A stretch of DNA of 34,286 nt, taken from Clostridiales bacterium. GTDB taxonomy: Bacteria; Bacillota; Clostridia; Oscillospirales; Acutalibacteraceae. Within the stretch, counting starts at the first letter, position 1. Each line of letters starts with the position of its first letter. The stretch is taken from NCBI GenBank assembly GCA_022800315.1, contig JAAWQC010000026.1, positions 1 to 34,286 on the forward strand, given 5' to 3'. Positions 1-7,796 of the stretch are shown here, piece after piece. The notes under the pieces were generated by a model, which was not told the DNA's origin, did no database searches, and saw only the letters and a list, made by a program, of their open reading frames with translations. A program made the position numbers and the translations under genes.

Positions 1-18
1 GTCCGCTGTACAGCGGAC
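1..18. other. Perfect 18-bp palindrome at the window edge
   Basis: GTCCGCTGTACAGCGGAC is a perfect inverted repeat with no spacer. It could be the remains of a terminator stem for a gene outside the window or an operator, but no T-tract follows. What lies to its left is not visible. Confidence 0.3.
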
Positions 19-64
19 GGCCTGCTTGCCTGTTGCCGTTTATCGGTCTCGATTTTCTTTCCCA

Positions 65-95
65 TTGAATTTTCGACCGACTGCTATGGTATAAT
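65..95 (+). promoter_or_regulatory. Sigma-A-type promoter for the leader RNA
   Basis: The -35 is TTGAAT (65-70) and the -10 is TATAAT (90-95), with a spacer of 19 that is slightly long. Transcription would start near 102, directly in front of the structured element at 96-265. Confidence 0.5.
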
Positions 96-265
96 GTCCA
101 CAACCGCCGAAACGGCGGTTGTGGACCGGAAGAATCTCCTTTCGGGACGAAGTCCGCCCCGAAGGTATAGGAAGAATGTCAAAGTCATTCTTCAGCACCG
201 GCTCCCTGCTAAGTATCTTAATTGGGGGACGTATAGGAACCGGTGACCGCGCCGGATATTCTTCC
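96..265 (+). ncRNA. Candidate structured leader or small RNA, first copy of a repeated motif
   Basis: This non-coding stretch is full of complementary segments. 96-109 and 113-126 form a 14-bp perfect hairpin with an AAA loop. 128-135 (GGAAGAAT) pairs with 258-265 (ATTCTTCC) as a possible closing stem. 138-146 pairs with 158-165. GAAGAATG (171-178) pairs with CATTCTTC (186-193). CACCGG (196-201) pairs with CCGGTG (240-245), and TCCC (203-206) with GGGA (226-229). The segment 170-207 recurs at 34240-34277 with identical spacing. It could be a riboswitch-like leader of the ArsR gene or an independent small RNA. I could not match it to a known family. Confidence 0.45.
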
Positions 266-291
266 AGGCGGATAAAAATTTATGGTATAAT
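262..291 (+). promoter_or_regulatory. Probable promoter of the arsR-nitroreductase operon
   Basis: A strong -10 TATAAT at 286-291 has a weak -35 (TTCCAG, 262-267) with an 18-nt spacer. The ribosome binding site AAAGGAGG lies just upstream of the ATG at 324. An ArsR protein could autoregulate here. Confidence 0.5.
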
Positions 292-323
292 GGTTCAAAC
301 GCATAAACAAAGGAGGCGGACCG

Positions 324-692
324 ATGGAAGACTGTGCGCAAAACCGGCTGGCAATCGCGGAGGGTTTTCGAAAATGCCGCCAGATGATCCTCGCACTGGG
401 CGATGAAACCCGGCAGCAGGTAATCATGACCCTGCTGGAGAGTGGTCGGGTCGGCCTGCGGGTCGGCGAAATCACCGCCAAGACCCACCTGTCCCGGCCG
501 GCGGTTTCGCACCATCTGAAGGTGCTGAAGGGTGCGGGCGTGCTGTCGGTACACCGGCAGGGGACGATGAATTTCTACTATATCGATACCAAAGACACCG
601 GGTGGAAAAAGCTCAAAGACCTCATCGACAATGTATATGAGGTCATCCGGTGCGCCAATGAATCCGGCTATCCAGGTCTGGAAGAAGAATAA
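324..692 (+). CDS. ArsR-family winged-helix transcriptional regulator
   Basis: The 122-residue protein has the ArsR/SmtB layout: a helical N-terminus containing LALGDETRQQVIMTLLE (about 25-40), a helix-turn-helix around LSRPAVSHHLKVLKGAGVL (about 58-76), and a wing with VHRQGTMNFYYI (about 79-90). The start is fixed by AAAGGAGG seven bases upstream of the ATG. The classical metal-binding CxC motif of the recognition helix is absent; the only visible cysteines are at residues 4 and 18 and near the C-terminus, so a metal role is not supported and redox or small-molecule sensing is possible. The gene lies 12 bases upstream of the nitroreductase gene, in the same operon, and most likely regulates it. 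Confidence 0.88.
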   Translation: MEDCAQNRLAIAEGFRKCRQMILALGDETRQQVIMTLLESGRVGLRVGEITAKTHLSRPAVSHHLKVLKGAGVLSVHRQGTMNFYYIDTKDTGWKKLKDLIDNVYEVIRCANESGYPGLEEE

Positions 693-704
693 AGGAGTGA
701 TATC

Positions 705-1379
705 ATGGATATCCAGCAGGCAATCAGGGAACGGCATTCAGTACGGCAATACACCGACAGAAAAATCGAGCCCGAAACGGCGGCTGCCTTACAGGGGGAA
801 ATTGCCGCGTGTAATGCGGAAAGCGGCCTGAAAATACAGCTGGTGACCGATGAGCCCCGTGCCTTTGAGAGTTTTCTGGCTCATTACGGAAAATTCCGCG
901 GCGTCAGCAGCTATATCGCCCTGATTGGCAAAAAAGGAGACGGGCTCGACGAAAAAGCCGGCTACTATGGCGAACGGCTCGTGTTGTACGCTCAGACGCT
1001 GGGGCTGAATACCTGCTGGGTCGCGCTGACCTTCAGCAAAAGCACGACAAAAGCGCACTGCGAAATAGGGAAGGATGAGAAGCTGGTCTGCGTAATCGCC
1101 ATTGGCTATGGTGCGACGCAGGGCATGCCCCACAAATCCAAGCCGATGGAATCTTTCTACAGGGCGGAAGGTCCTCTGCCCTCCTGGTTCGGCGAGGGAT
1201 TGGAGGCAGCCGTGCTTGCCCCCACCGCGACCAACCAGCAGAAGTTCCTGTTCTCCCTGTCCGGCGGCAAGGTGAAAGCGGAAGCCACCGGCGGCGCCTA
1301 CTCCCAGCTGGATCTGGGAATCGTCAGCTATCATTTCGAAATCGGCGCGGGAAAAGAGAACTTCCAGTGGCTGAAATAG
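705..1379 (+). CDS. Nitroreductase-family (TM1586-type) FMN oxidoreductase
   Basis: The 224-residue protein begins with the family hallmark AIRERHSVRQYTDRKIEPE (residues 6-24), which contributes to FMN phosphate binding. It continues with GYYGERLVLYAQTLGLNTCWVAL and ends with a second alpha/beta half (LEAAVLAPTATNQQKFLF). The long C-terminal half resembles the putative nitroreductase TM1586 group, in which two half-domains sit in one chain. Such enzymes use FMN and NAD(P)H to reduce nitro- or quinone-like compounds; the natural substrate cannot be read from sequence. The start has AAAGGAG eight bases upstream. It is translated 12 bases after the ArsR gene, which suggests induction by a toxic or redox-active compound. 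A strong bidirectional terminator follows. Confidence 0.85.
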   Translation: MDIQQAIRERHSVRQYTDRKIEPETAAALQGEIAACNAESGLKIQLVTDEPRAFESFLAHYGKFRGVSSYIALIGKKGDGLDEKAGYYGERLVLYAQTLGLNTCWVALTFSKSTTKAHCEIGKDEKLVCVIAIGYGATQGMPHKSKPMESFYRAEGPLPSWFGEGLEAAVLAPTATNQQKFLFSLSGGKVKAEATGGAYSQLDLGIVSYHFEIGAGKENFQWLK

Positions 1380-1413
1380 GACACTGCAGACGGCCAAAGG
1401 CCTATACGATTAA

Positions 1414-1452
1414 CCGGGAGCCGCATAAGTGATAAACTTATGCGGCTCCCGG
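1414..1452. terminator. Bidirectional terminator between convergent genes
   Basis: CCGGGAGCCGCATAAGT (1414-1430) is a perfect 17-bp inverted repeat with 1436-1452, with a GATAA loop. It lies between the nitroreductase gene and the convergent specificity-subunit gene and probably serves both, although the T-tracts are short. Confidence 0.8.
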
Positions 1453-1480
1453 CTCTTCTTCGTACCGGCGGTGTTTTCCT

Positions 1481-2908
1481 TTATCCCTGTCCGTCGTTCG
1501 CCGACAAAATCCTCTCCACCTCGGCACGAGCATCGCACACCGCATCGGACGCCTGCCGTTCCAGTGCCTTCGCCTTTTGGCGCATATCGTTGGTTTTGTC
1601 CGCCATCGCTCTCTGCTTTTCCAGGGAAGGCAGCAGCAGGGTCTGCCGCAGGTATTCGTCCATCATCAGGTTGCGGATACCGTTGGTCTGTGTCTGCATC
1701 ACCTCGGTAAACCCGATATGGTGCATCAGGCGCAGATATTCGAAAACGTAGGCAGGCAGGGCCATTTCGGGGCGGATTGTCAGTTTATGAATGAAATTGC
1801 TATAGGAAAGCGTCTGTCTCGCTGCCATCTCTTCTGTGATAAGCGCCACCCGCCCCACCGGCTGGTCATCACTGCCTCCTGACTTTTCGACGAGAATATC
1901 GTTGCCCCGCAGAGTGATCCTGTCCAGCATTTGGGGCGGATACCAGCGATACTTTACCCGGCTGTTGTCGAGATTCAGATTATAGCGGTTGTCAAACTCC
2001 GTCGCCCGGATGGTGAGGCATGCTGTATAATCCGGCCTGGATTCCGTTTTGTCAAAGCCCCAGCTTCCTGCGGTATCGGCAGCAAGGGCCTCTCGCAGCC
2101 GTATTTTTGCAAAAGGAGACCGCTCTATCGCAGCGGAAATCCGCTGGTACTTCTGCGAGTATTGTCGGGGGTCGAAGCGCCCGCCCAGCACTTCGACCGA
2201 TCGGACAAAAAAGCGGCGCTCCCCCCTGATATCCCCGTTTTGAGACGGCAGGGCGATTTCCAGCGCTTCCAGCAGATACCGGCTGATGTCGTCCAGCAGC
2301 GAAGACGCCTCCTGCTCCTTCTGCTTCTTGAGGGTATAGGCATGATCCAGAACCCCCACCGCATGCTTTTGTATCTCGAGGGGCGGGCAGGGTACCGCCA
2401 GGTCCAGTAGTCGGCTCAGGCCCAGTTTGGGAATGGTGGTCTGTATGCTGCTTTTTTCGATCTGCCGCTTTACAAAGCCCAGCGACAGCACGTATTTCAG
2501 ATAGGCGGCGTCCAAATTCGGCGACAGGCCGACAAATTTGGCGCAATTTTCTGTCAATATAAACCTTTCGTCGCTGTCGTTGTGAAATACCGCCGTCCTT
2601 CCCACCGTACCCGCAATGGAGATCACGACCTCTCCATTGCGCAGCTCATAACGCTTCAGCTGTTCGAACAGCGCCGGGGAGAGATAATTCGCATTTTCCT
2701 TGTCCACTTCGAAATCCCGGATATTCTCCACCCTGACATACCGGTATTTCGTCGGCTCCGCCGAGAAAGACAGCCCCTTCGGTATCCGCTTCCCTCCGCG
2801 TATGCCGACCAGCTGTCCCAGCTTAACCAGCTCTCTTGCCTCCTGCCGGTCCAGATAATACGAGGGGTCCAAACGACCGGTCACCACGCCCCAATCGACC
2901 AGAAACAA
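1481..2908 (-). CDS. Restriction-modification DNA specificity subunit (HsdS / BcgI-B type)
   Basis: The 475-residue protein has the two-half architecture of specificity subunits. TRD1 spans about 1-180, followed by a coiled coil (about 183-222, LKKQKEQEASSLLDDISRYL). TRD2 spans about 240-435, followed by a second helix (LEKQRAMADKTNDMRQKAKALERQ). The halves are internally repeated: DPSYY at 14-18 is echoed by DPRQY at 246-250, each in a G-R-(L/F)-D-P context. The start is a TTG at 2908 preceded by TGAGGAAG; the TGA in that site is the stop codon of the upstream methylase, so the two genes are translationally coupled. The protein would select a bipartite target sequence for the nuclease-methylase partner. 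It is the last gene of the minus-strand operon. Confidence 0.88.
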   Translation of the reverse strand: MFLVDWGVVTGRLDPSYYLDRQEARELVKLGQLVGIRGGKRIPKGLSFSAEPTKYRYVRVENIRDFEVDKENANYLSPALFEQLKRYELRNGEVVISIAGTVGRTAVFHNDSDERFILTENCAKFVGLSPNLDAAYLKYVLSLGFVKRQIEKSSIQTTIPKLGLSRLLDLAVPCPPLEIQKHAVGVLDHAYTLKKQKEQEASSLLDDISRYLLEALEIALPSQNGDIRGERRFFVRSVEVLGGRFDPRQYSQKYQRISAAIERSPFAKIRLREALAADTAGSWGFDKTESRPDYTACLTIRATEFDNRYNLNLDNSRVKYRWYPPQMLDRITLRGNDILVEKSGGSDDQPVGRVALITEEMAARQTLSYSNFIHKLTIRPEMALPAYVFEYLRLMHHIGFTEVMQTQTNGIRNLMMDEYLRQTLLLPSLEKQRAMADKTNDMRQKAKALERQASDAVCDARAEVERILSANDGQG

Positions 2909-2916
2909 TCGCTTCC

Positions 2917-5115
2917 TCAGGCAATCGGGGCTCCGTGAAAAAAAGCGTCGTCCCCCGCTTCAATTGCGTCGATAAACCGGGCCAGTTCGGCGGCGATGGG
3001 CTCCAGCTCGTTTTGCCCCGTCTCTTTCCCGGTGGCGTCGTAGCCGATATCCTCTGCTATTGCCATAAACACGGGATAGGAAGGAAAAGCCCGTCGATAA
3101 TTCTCTTCGTAGCGTTCGCTCAGCCGCTCCCTGACATCCTGTATCCGTGCATCACACTCCTCGGCGGCCCGTTTCTTTTCGTCGGTCAGCTCTTTCAGGT
3201 TATCGGCGGCTTTCCTCTTGGCCTCGCTGATGAGTCGGTTGTATTTTTTCGCTGTCTCTTTCTTTTCATTGAACAGGCGGAACAGGTCTTTTCCCACCTG
3301 TGTGTCCTGCAGCAGGGACGACTGTATGGCTTCCCGCGTTCCCCTGCGGCTGGCCTTCTCCGCCCTGCTGTACTTTTTCAGAAACAGGACCGAGCTCTTG
3401 ACGCCGGCGCCGTTGGCCATGAAAGCGGTCTGGGGCAGGGACACCACCGCCACCAACCGGAAGGTTTCGCCGATATAGTCGCGCACATACTGCATGCTGG
3501 CATTGGTCAGCAAGCCGTCGGGCACCACGATGGCGAGATAACCGCCGTCGCGCAGGTATCTCTCCGCCTGCTCGATGAACAGCACCTCGCTGCTTTGGCT
3601 GGGGCGGGCCGCGGCCTTGCTGGCCGGATTCAGCCAGTCCACCTCTCTGGCTGCCAGCGAATACTGGTGCAGATAGGCTTTTTCCGTCTGCTTGATGACC
3701 GAACCGAAAGGAGGATTGGTTATGATGAAATCGAACGACTCCTCCTCAAATCCGCGATTATCGGTTCTGTTTCTCAGCATTTCGGGGGAAAGCAGGCCGT
3801 CGGCGGCCACCACATTGGTGTGCCCGTCATCGTGAATGATCATATTCATTTTGGCCGTCCGGGCGATCTGCTCGTTGATTTCGATACCATATAAGTTATA
3901 CTGGGCAAAATCGTGCCAGCGGTCAAAGCAGCGCCGGGGTTCCTCCCGCCCTGGTTCCACACGGTAAAAACGCCGCGCCTCCCCGCGCACCTTATCCAGT
4001 GCCTGGAGCAGAAAACCGCCGCTGCCGCAGGAGGTATCCATTACCTTGCTCGTATTGCGGATCGGCAGGCAGTCCACGACAAAGCGGACGATCTTTCTCG
4101 GCGTAAAGTACTGGCCGAAATCCCCCCGGAAGAAAGAGCCCATAAAGGTTTCAAACGCGCGGCCCTTGCTGTCCAGATCGGTATTCATCAAATCGATGCC
4201 CTCAAGATAACCGACCACTGTACGCGCTTTTTGGGCGTCGAGCTTGATCTCCTCCTTGAAAATCTCCGGATCGTTTTTTCGTTCGCCGATCCGCCTGCCT
4301 TCTTCATACAGTCGATGGAGGCGCCGCAGCAGCCGGCGGTTAGTCTCCCTTTCCGCTTCTTCTTTTGCCCCGGGGGAATGATCCTTGGGCTCGGCGGTGA
4401 TCACCTGGAAATCATAGGGTTCCCCGTCGCGCCGGTCCTTCTTTTCGTCATAAATCTTGCAGAAAATCAGCTTGTCCAGTTCGTCAAAAGCCTCGGAGGG
4501 ATTGAGCTCCCCGCCTCCCCACAGCGCCTGGTGCGCCTGCTTAAAAATGTTGGTCAGTTCGCTTTCCGTCACTTTTTCGAGGGGGAACAGCTGCTGGCCG
4601 CCGTCGGTGCGGCCGCCGTTATAGGCAAATTTATAGGCGCTCAGCTTTTGGACGCCGTACTGTGGAATATCCGAAATGGTTTCGCGGATACTGCTCTCCT
4701 TATCGAACAGATAATACGCGTTTTTGATGCCGGAGGTGGTCCAGACATATTTTAAGGTACCGGCGGTCAGGTGCGCGTAAGCAAACGCCTGATTGGTGGC
4801 CTGTGCGAATTCCTGTTCGGAACTGTCTTCCTTTTTGCACTCCACCACGATGTGGGGAGAGGTATGTTTCGCGTCGTTATACACCATCATATCGGCCTGC
4901 CTGACACCCGAACCGTCGGTTATACTGACGTATTGCCGGATATTCTCGACAGGGTAGTGGTATCGCAGCACCAGTTTGCAGAAGGTCTCCGCCTGCACCT
5001 TTTCCTCCGGATTACGATAATTCCGGCTGATATTCTGGTGCACATAGGTGATCACACTCTTATCTTCGCTGAAGCGGACGAGCCGCCGGCTCTCGGCTTC
5101 CGTTAACAGGTCCAT
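2917..5115 (-). CDS. Fused nuclease-N6-adenine DNA methyltransferase (BcgI-A-like / HsdM with HSDR_N domain)
   Basis: The 732-residue protein has an N-terminal HSDR_N-like domain with a possible PD-(D/E)xK site: D75 in RQADMMVY, and E92 and K94 in VVECKKE. A helical segment follows, then an N6_Mtase domain with FGQYFTPRKIVRFVVD (333-348), SAM motif I DTSCGSGGF (360-368) and the catalytic NPPF (467-470). The C-terminus (about 610-670) is lysine/glutamate-rich and coiled. I start it at the ATG at 5115, with GGGAGGAAGGG just upstream; the in-frame ATG at 5286 would add 57 residues without family similarity or a ribosome binding site. No helicase/translocase HsdR gene is in the window. The protein could be a BcgI-like Type IIB enzyme that both cuts and methylates, or a Type I M subunit with a vestigial domain. 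Confidence 0.85.
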   Translation of the reverse strand: MDLLTEAESRRLVRFSEDKSVITYVHQNISRNYRNPEEKVQAETFCKLVLRYHYPVENIRQYVSITDGSGVRQADMMVYNDAKHTSPHIVVECKKEDSSEQEFAQATNQAFAYAHLTAGTLKYVWTTSGIKNAYYLFDKESSIRETISDIPQYGVQKLSAYKFAYNGGRTDGGQQLFPLEKVTESELTNIFKQAHQALWGGGELNPSEAFDELDKLIFCKIYDEKKDRRDGEPYDFQVITAEPKDHSPGAKEEAERETNRRLLRRLHRLYEEGRRIGERKNDPEIFKEEIKLDAQKARTVVGYLEGIDLMNTDLDSKGRAFETFMGSFFRGDFGQYFTPRKIVRFVVDCLPIRNTSKVMDTSCGSGGFLLQALDKVRGEARRFYRVEPGREEPRRCFDRWHDFAQYNLYGIEINEQIARTAKMNMIIHDDGHTNVVAADGLLSPEMLRNRTDNRGFEEESFDFIITNPPFGSVIKQTEKAYLHQYSLAAREVDWLNPASKAAARPSQSSEVLFIEQAERYLRDGGYLAIVVPDGLLTNASMQYVRDYIGETFRLVAVVSLPQTAFMANGAGVKSSVLFLKKYSRAEKASRRGTREAIQSSLLQDTQVGKDLFRLFNEKKETAKKYNRLISEAKRKAADNLKELTDEKKRAAEECDARIQDVRERLSERYEENYRRAFPSYPVFMAIAEDIGYDATGKETGQNELEPIAAELARFIDAIEAGDDAFFHGAPIA

Positions 5116-5203
5116 AGCCCTTCCTCCCGTCGGTTTTCCTCGCTGGCGGCCCCGGTCGGACCGTCTCGTGAGCACATTGTACCCACCGCTTTTCACATCA
5201 TCC

Positions 5204-5232
5204 AGTATAACGGATTCGGCGGCAATCCACAA
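5204..5232 (-). promoter_or_regulatory. Promoter of the restriction-modification operon
   Basis: On the minus strand TTGTGG (5232-5227), a 17-nt spacer and TATACT (5209-5204) form a good vegetative promoter. Its predicted start near 5197 lies about 80 bases upstream of the ATG at 5115. This supports the shorter start for the methylase gene, because the ATG at 5286 lies upstream of this promoter. Confidence 0.55.
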
Positions 5233-5321
5233 TAAGGATCTCCCCGGCAGCCGGGGCAGGTTCATAAGCGGGGCTGTCCGGTGCATACTAAATACAGCCC
5301 TGGAGGAAACGAGGAATACGA

Positions 5322-7253
5322 ATGAGCAACCATCTTATCAACGAAACAAGCCCTTATCTGCTTCAGCACGCGGAGAACCCGGTCGACTGGTATCCCTGGG
5401 GCGAAGAAGCCTTTGCGCGGGCCAGGCGGGAGGACAAACCGGTATTTCTCAGCATCGGCTACAGTACCTGCCACTGGTGCCACGTTATGGCCCATGAAAG
5501 TTTTGAAAATGGGGAAATTGCGGCCCTGCTCAACCGGCACTTCATTTCCATCAAGGTCGATCGGGAGGAACGTCCCGATATCGACGGCGTGTATATGGCG
5601 GTATGCCAGGCCTTCACCGGCAGCGGCGGCTGGCCGGCCAGCCTGTTCCTGACGCCGGAACAAAAGCCCTTCTTCGCCGGCACCTATTTCCCGCCCGCAT
5701 CCCGCTACGGCAGCATCGGCTTTCGGGACCTGCTGCGCACCGTCGCGGACAAATGGGAGCGGGACCGGACCAAGCTGCTGCACTCCGCGGAGGAAATACT
5801 CGGACAGCTGGCGGCGGACGGCCCGGCCGCGGAGGAAATCGACCGGTCGCGCATTGGCGAAGCGGTCACCCTCTTTTCCCGTTCCTTCGACCGAAAATAC
5901 GGGGGGTTCGGCGAAGCGCCCAAATTCCCCGCCCCGCACAACCTGCTGTTTTTGCTGGCCTATTCCCAGCTGCGGGGGGACCCCCGCACGCTGGAGATGG
6001 TTACCGTTACCCTTACTCAAATGCGCAAAGGCGGTATTTTCGACCACATCGGCTATGGCTTTTCCCGGTATTCTACTGACCGGTATTACCTGGTCCCCCA
6101 TTTTGAAAAAATGCTGTACGACAATGCCCTGCTCATTATGGCTTACGCTGCGGCCTACGCGGTTACGAAGGACGAGTCCTTACGGGATACGGCGGAAAAA
6201 ACCGCTGCCTATGTGCTGCGGGAGATGCGCAGCCCCGAAGGGCTGTTCTACGCAGCGCAGGACGCGGACAGCGACGGTGTGGAGGGCAAATACTACCTGT
6301 TCGGCTACGACGAAATCCTGACCGTTCTGGGTGCGGAGGCCGGCAAAAAATTCTGTGCGTATTACGGCGTCACCCCAAAGGGCAACTTCGAGGGCCGGAA
6401 CATTCTTAACCGCCTCCACGCCAAAAGCGGGAAGGACGCCTGTGACGATCTGCTCCCGCGCCTTTACGAATACCGCCGCGAGCGGGAGAAGCTCCATCTG
6501 GATGACAAAATACTGACCGCGTGGAACGGGCTGATGATCGCAGCGCTCGCCCTGTTGTACAGGGTGACGGCGCGGCAGGATTACCTTTCCGCCGCTCTAA
6601 CCGCACAGCATGCCGTCGAAACCTGTCTGATGGAAAACGGCCGGCTGTGTGTCAGCTATCGGGGCGGACGGCGGACCGGAAAAGGTTTTTTAGACGATTA
6701 CGCCTTTTATGCCGCCGCTCTGCTGGGTTTATACGAGGCGACGGCGGACAGCGCCTGTCTGGAACAGGCCAAGGCCTGCTGCCGCGAGGCCGATGAGCAG
6801 TTCCGCGACGCGGATAACGGCGGGTACTTTCTCAGCGGCAGAGAAAACGAACGGCTCGTCCTGCATCTGAAAGAGACGTATGACGGTGCCATGCCCAGCG
6901 GCAACGCCATGATGGCCTGTCTGCTGGTCAGATTGTCCCAGATTACAGAAGAACCGCCGTGGAAGCAGGCGGCCGAAGAACAGCTCCGCTTCTTGTCGGG
7001 CGAGTCGAAACCGTATCCCGCCGGGCACAGCCTGTATCTGCTGGCCCTGCTCCTGCACGATCATCCTCCCGACCGGATAACAGTCGTACCCGCGGACCCC
7101 GCGGAAGCGGGGGAAGTACGCCGGAAACTCCCTCTCTATGCCCAGGTCACCGTGTTGGACGGCCCCACCGGGGAGTACCGGCTGCTCGATGGCAAAACCA
7201 CCTATTATGTCTGCCGGCGGAACACCTGCCTGCCTCCCGCCAATACACTGTAA
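5322..7253 (+). CDS. YyaL/SPATA20-family protein: thioredoxin-like (DUF255) domain plus alpha/alpha barrel
   Basis: The 643-residue protein opens with the very conserved DUF255 block: [30 protein letters not shown], then a thioredoxin-like C50-H-W-C53 ([15 protein letters not shown]) and [11 protein letters not shown]. The rest resembles the N-acylglucosamine-epimerase-like (alpha/alpha)6 barrel, with [44 protein letters not shown] and [12 protein letters not shown]. The family is widespread from bacteria to man, and its reaction is not settled; a redox or sugar-related role is inferred only from the folds. It is a single-gene unit, with GGAGGAAACGAGG upstream of the ATG and a bidirectional terminator five bases after the stop. 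It is slightly shorter than many homologues but looks complete. Confidence 0.9.
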   Translation: MSNHLINETSPYLLQHAENPVDWYPWGEEAFARARREDKPVFLSIGYSTCHWCHVMAHESFENGEIAALLNRHFISIKVDREERPDIDGVYMAVCQAFTGSGGWPASLFLTPEQKPFFAGTYFPPASRYGSIGFRDLLRTVADKWERDRTKLLHSAEEILGQLAADGPAAEEIDRSRIGEAVTLFSRSFDRKYGGFGEAPKFPAPHNLLFLLAYSQLRGDPRTLEMVTVTLTQMRKGGIFDHIGYGFSRYSTDRYYLVPHFEKMLYDNALLIMAYAAAYAVTKDESLRDTAEKTAAYVLREMRSPEGLFYAAQDADSDGVEGKYYLFGYDEILTVLGAEAGKKFCAYYGVTPKGNFEGRNILNRLHAKSGKDACDDLLPRLYEYRREREKLHLDDKILTAWNGLMIAALALLYRVTARQDYLSAALTAQHAVETCLMENGRLCVSYRGGRRTGKGFLDDYAFYAAALLGLYEATADSACLEQAKACCREADEQFRDADNGGYFLSGRENERLVLHLKETYDGAMPSGNAMMACLLVRLSQITEEPPWKQAAEEQLRFLSGESKPYPAGHSLYLLALLLHDHPPDRITVVPADPAEAGEVRRKLPLYAQVTVLDGPTGEYRLLDGKTTYYVCRRNTCLPPANTL

Positions 7254-7257
7254 ATTC

Positions 7258-7291
7258 AAGATGCCGCCGGGATTCGTCCCGGCGGCATCTT
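7258..7291. terminator. Bidirectional terminator
   Basis: AAGATGCCGCCGGGA (7258-7272) pairs perfectly with TCCCGGCGGCATCTT (7277-7291), giving a 15-bp stem with a four-base loop flanked by A and T runs on both sides. It separates the convergent yyaL-like and hxlR-like genes. Confidence 0.88.
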
Positions 7292-7293
7292 TG

Positions 7294-7623
7294 CTATCTG
7301 TCCGTGTTGTGCTCCTGATAGGTCCTGCCCCATTCCTCCATGGCGTCCAAAATGGGTTTGAGGCTGTACCCGGTCTCGGTCAGGGTATACTCCACCCGCG
7401 GCGGCACCTCGGCGTATACCCTGCGGGATACCAAACCTTTTTGCTCCATATCCCGCAGCTGGGCGGTGAGTACCTTTTGGCTCACGCTGCCGATGGACTT
7501 TTTCAGTTCTCCGAAACGTTTGGTGCCGGGCAGCAAATCCCGCAGGATGAGCACCTTCCACTTATCCCCAATCAGGGTCAGGGTCATCTCCACCGGGCAG
7601 GCGGGCCAGGTCGTCTGCTCCAT
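7294..7623 (-). CDS. HxlR-family winged-helix regulator
   Basis: The 109-residue MarR-like regulator has the HxlR signature: a CP near the N-terminus (WPACPVEMTLTLIGDKW), then ILRDLLPGTKRFGELKKS, SQKVLTAQLRDMEQKGLVSR and the wing EVPPRVEYTLTETG. The single cysteine before the first helix is the position used as redox or electrophile sensor in some family members such as YodB and HypR. Two ATGs compete. The one at 7629 abuts the GGGAGGG site with no spacing, whereas 7623 has a six-base spacing, so I chose 7623. The gene is divergent from the macrodomain-sirtuin operon and shares its 170-bp control region, which makes it the obvious candidate regulator of that operon; this is inferred from position only. 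Confidence 0.88.
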   Translation of the reverse strand: MEQTTWPACPVEMTLTLIGDKWKVLILRDLLPGTKRFGELKKSIGSVSQKVLTAQLRDMEQKGLVSRRVYAEVPPRVEYTLTETGYSLKPILDAMEEWGRTYQEHNTDR

Positions 7624-7696
7624 GTTCATCCCTCCCGAATCGGCGCCGCAGTTTTATCGTATCCAAGGGGTAACTACGCCACCTGATTGTGCTTAC

Positions 7697-7725
7697 TTTA
7701 CAAACGTACACGATAGAGTTATTGT
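7697..7725 (+). promoter_or_regulatory. Probable promoter of the macrodomain-sirtuin operon
   Basis: TTTACA (7697-7702), a 17-nt spacer and TATTGT (7720-7725) lie about 70 bases upstream of the macrodomain start, in the region shared with the divergent HxlR gene. An overlapping TAGAAT at 7725-7730 is an alternative -10. Confidence 0.45.
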
Positions 7726-7796
7726 AGAATTACTTGGGGGGAATGTCAATCGTCGGCAGATCCCCCGCCGGATGATGAGCAGAAAGAGGAAACGCG

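Noticed and set aside
119..406. 95-residue open frame at the left end
   Set aside because: It runs through the structured leader, a promoter and the start of the ArsR gene in another frame, without a ribosome binding site or recognisable similarity.
2836..3894. 352-residue plus-strand open frame, and similar frames up to 5106
   Set aside because: Shadow frames opposite the nuclease-methylase gene, produced by GC-biased third positions.
5116..5286. 57-residue N-terminal extension of the methylase
   Set aside because: There is no ribosome binding site at 5286, the predicted promoter (5232-5204) lies inside it, and the HSDR_N similarity begins after 5115, where a strong site is found.
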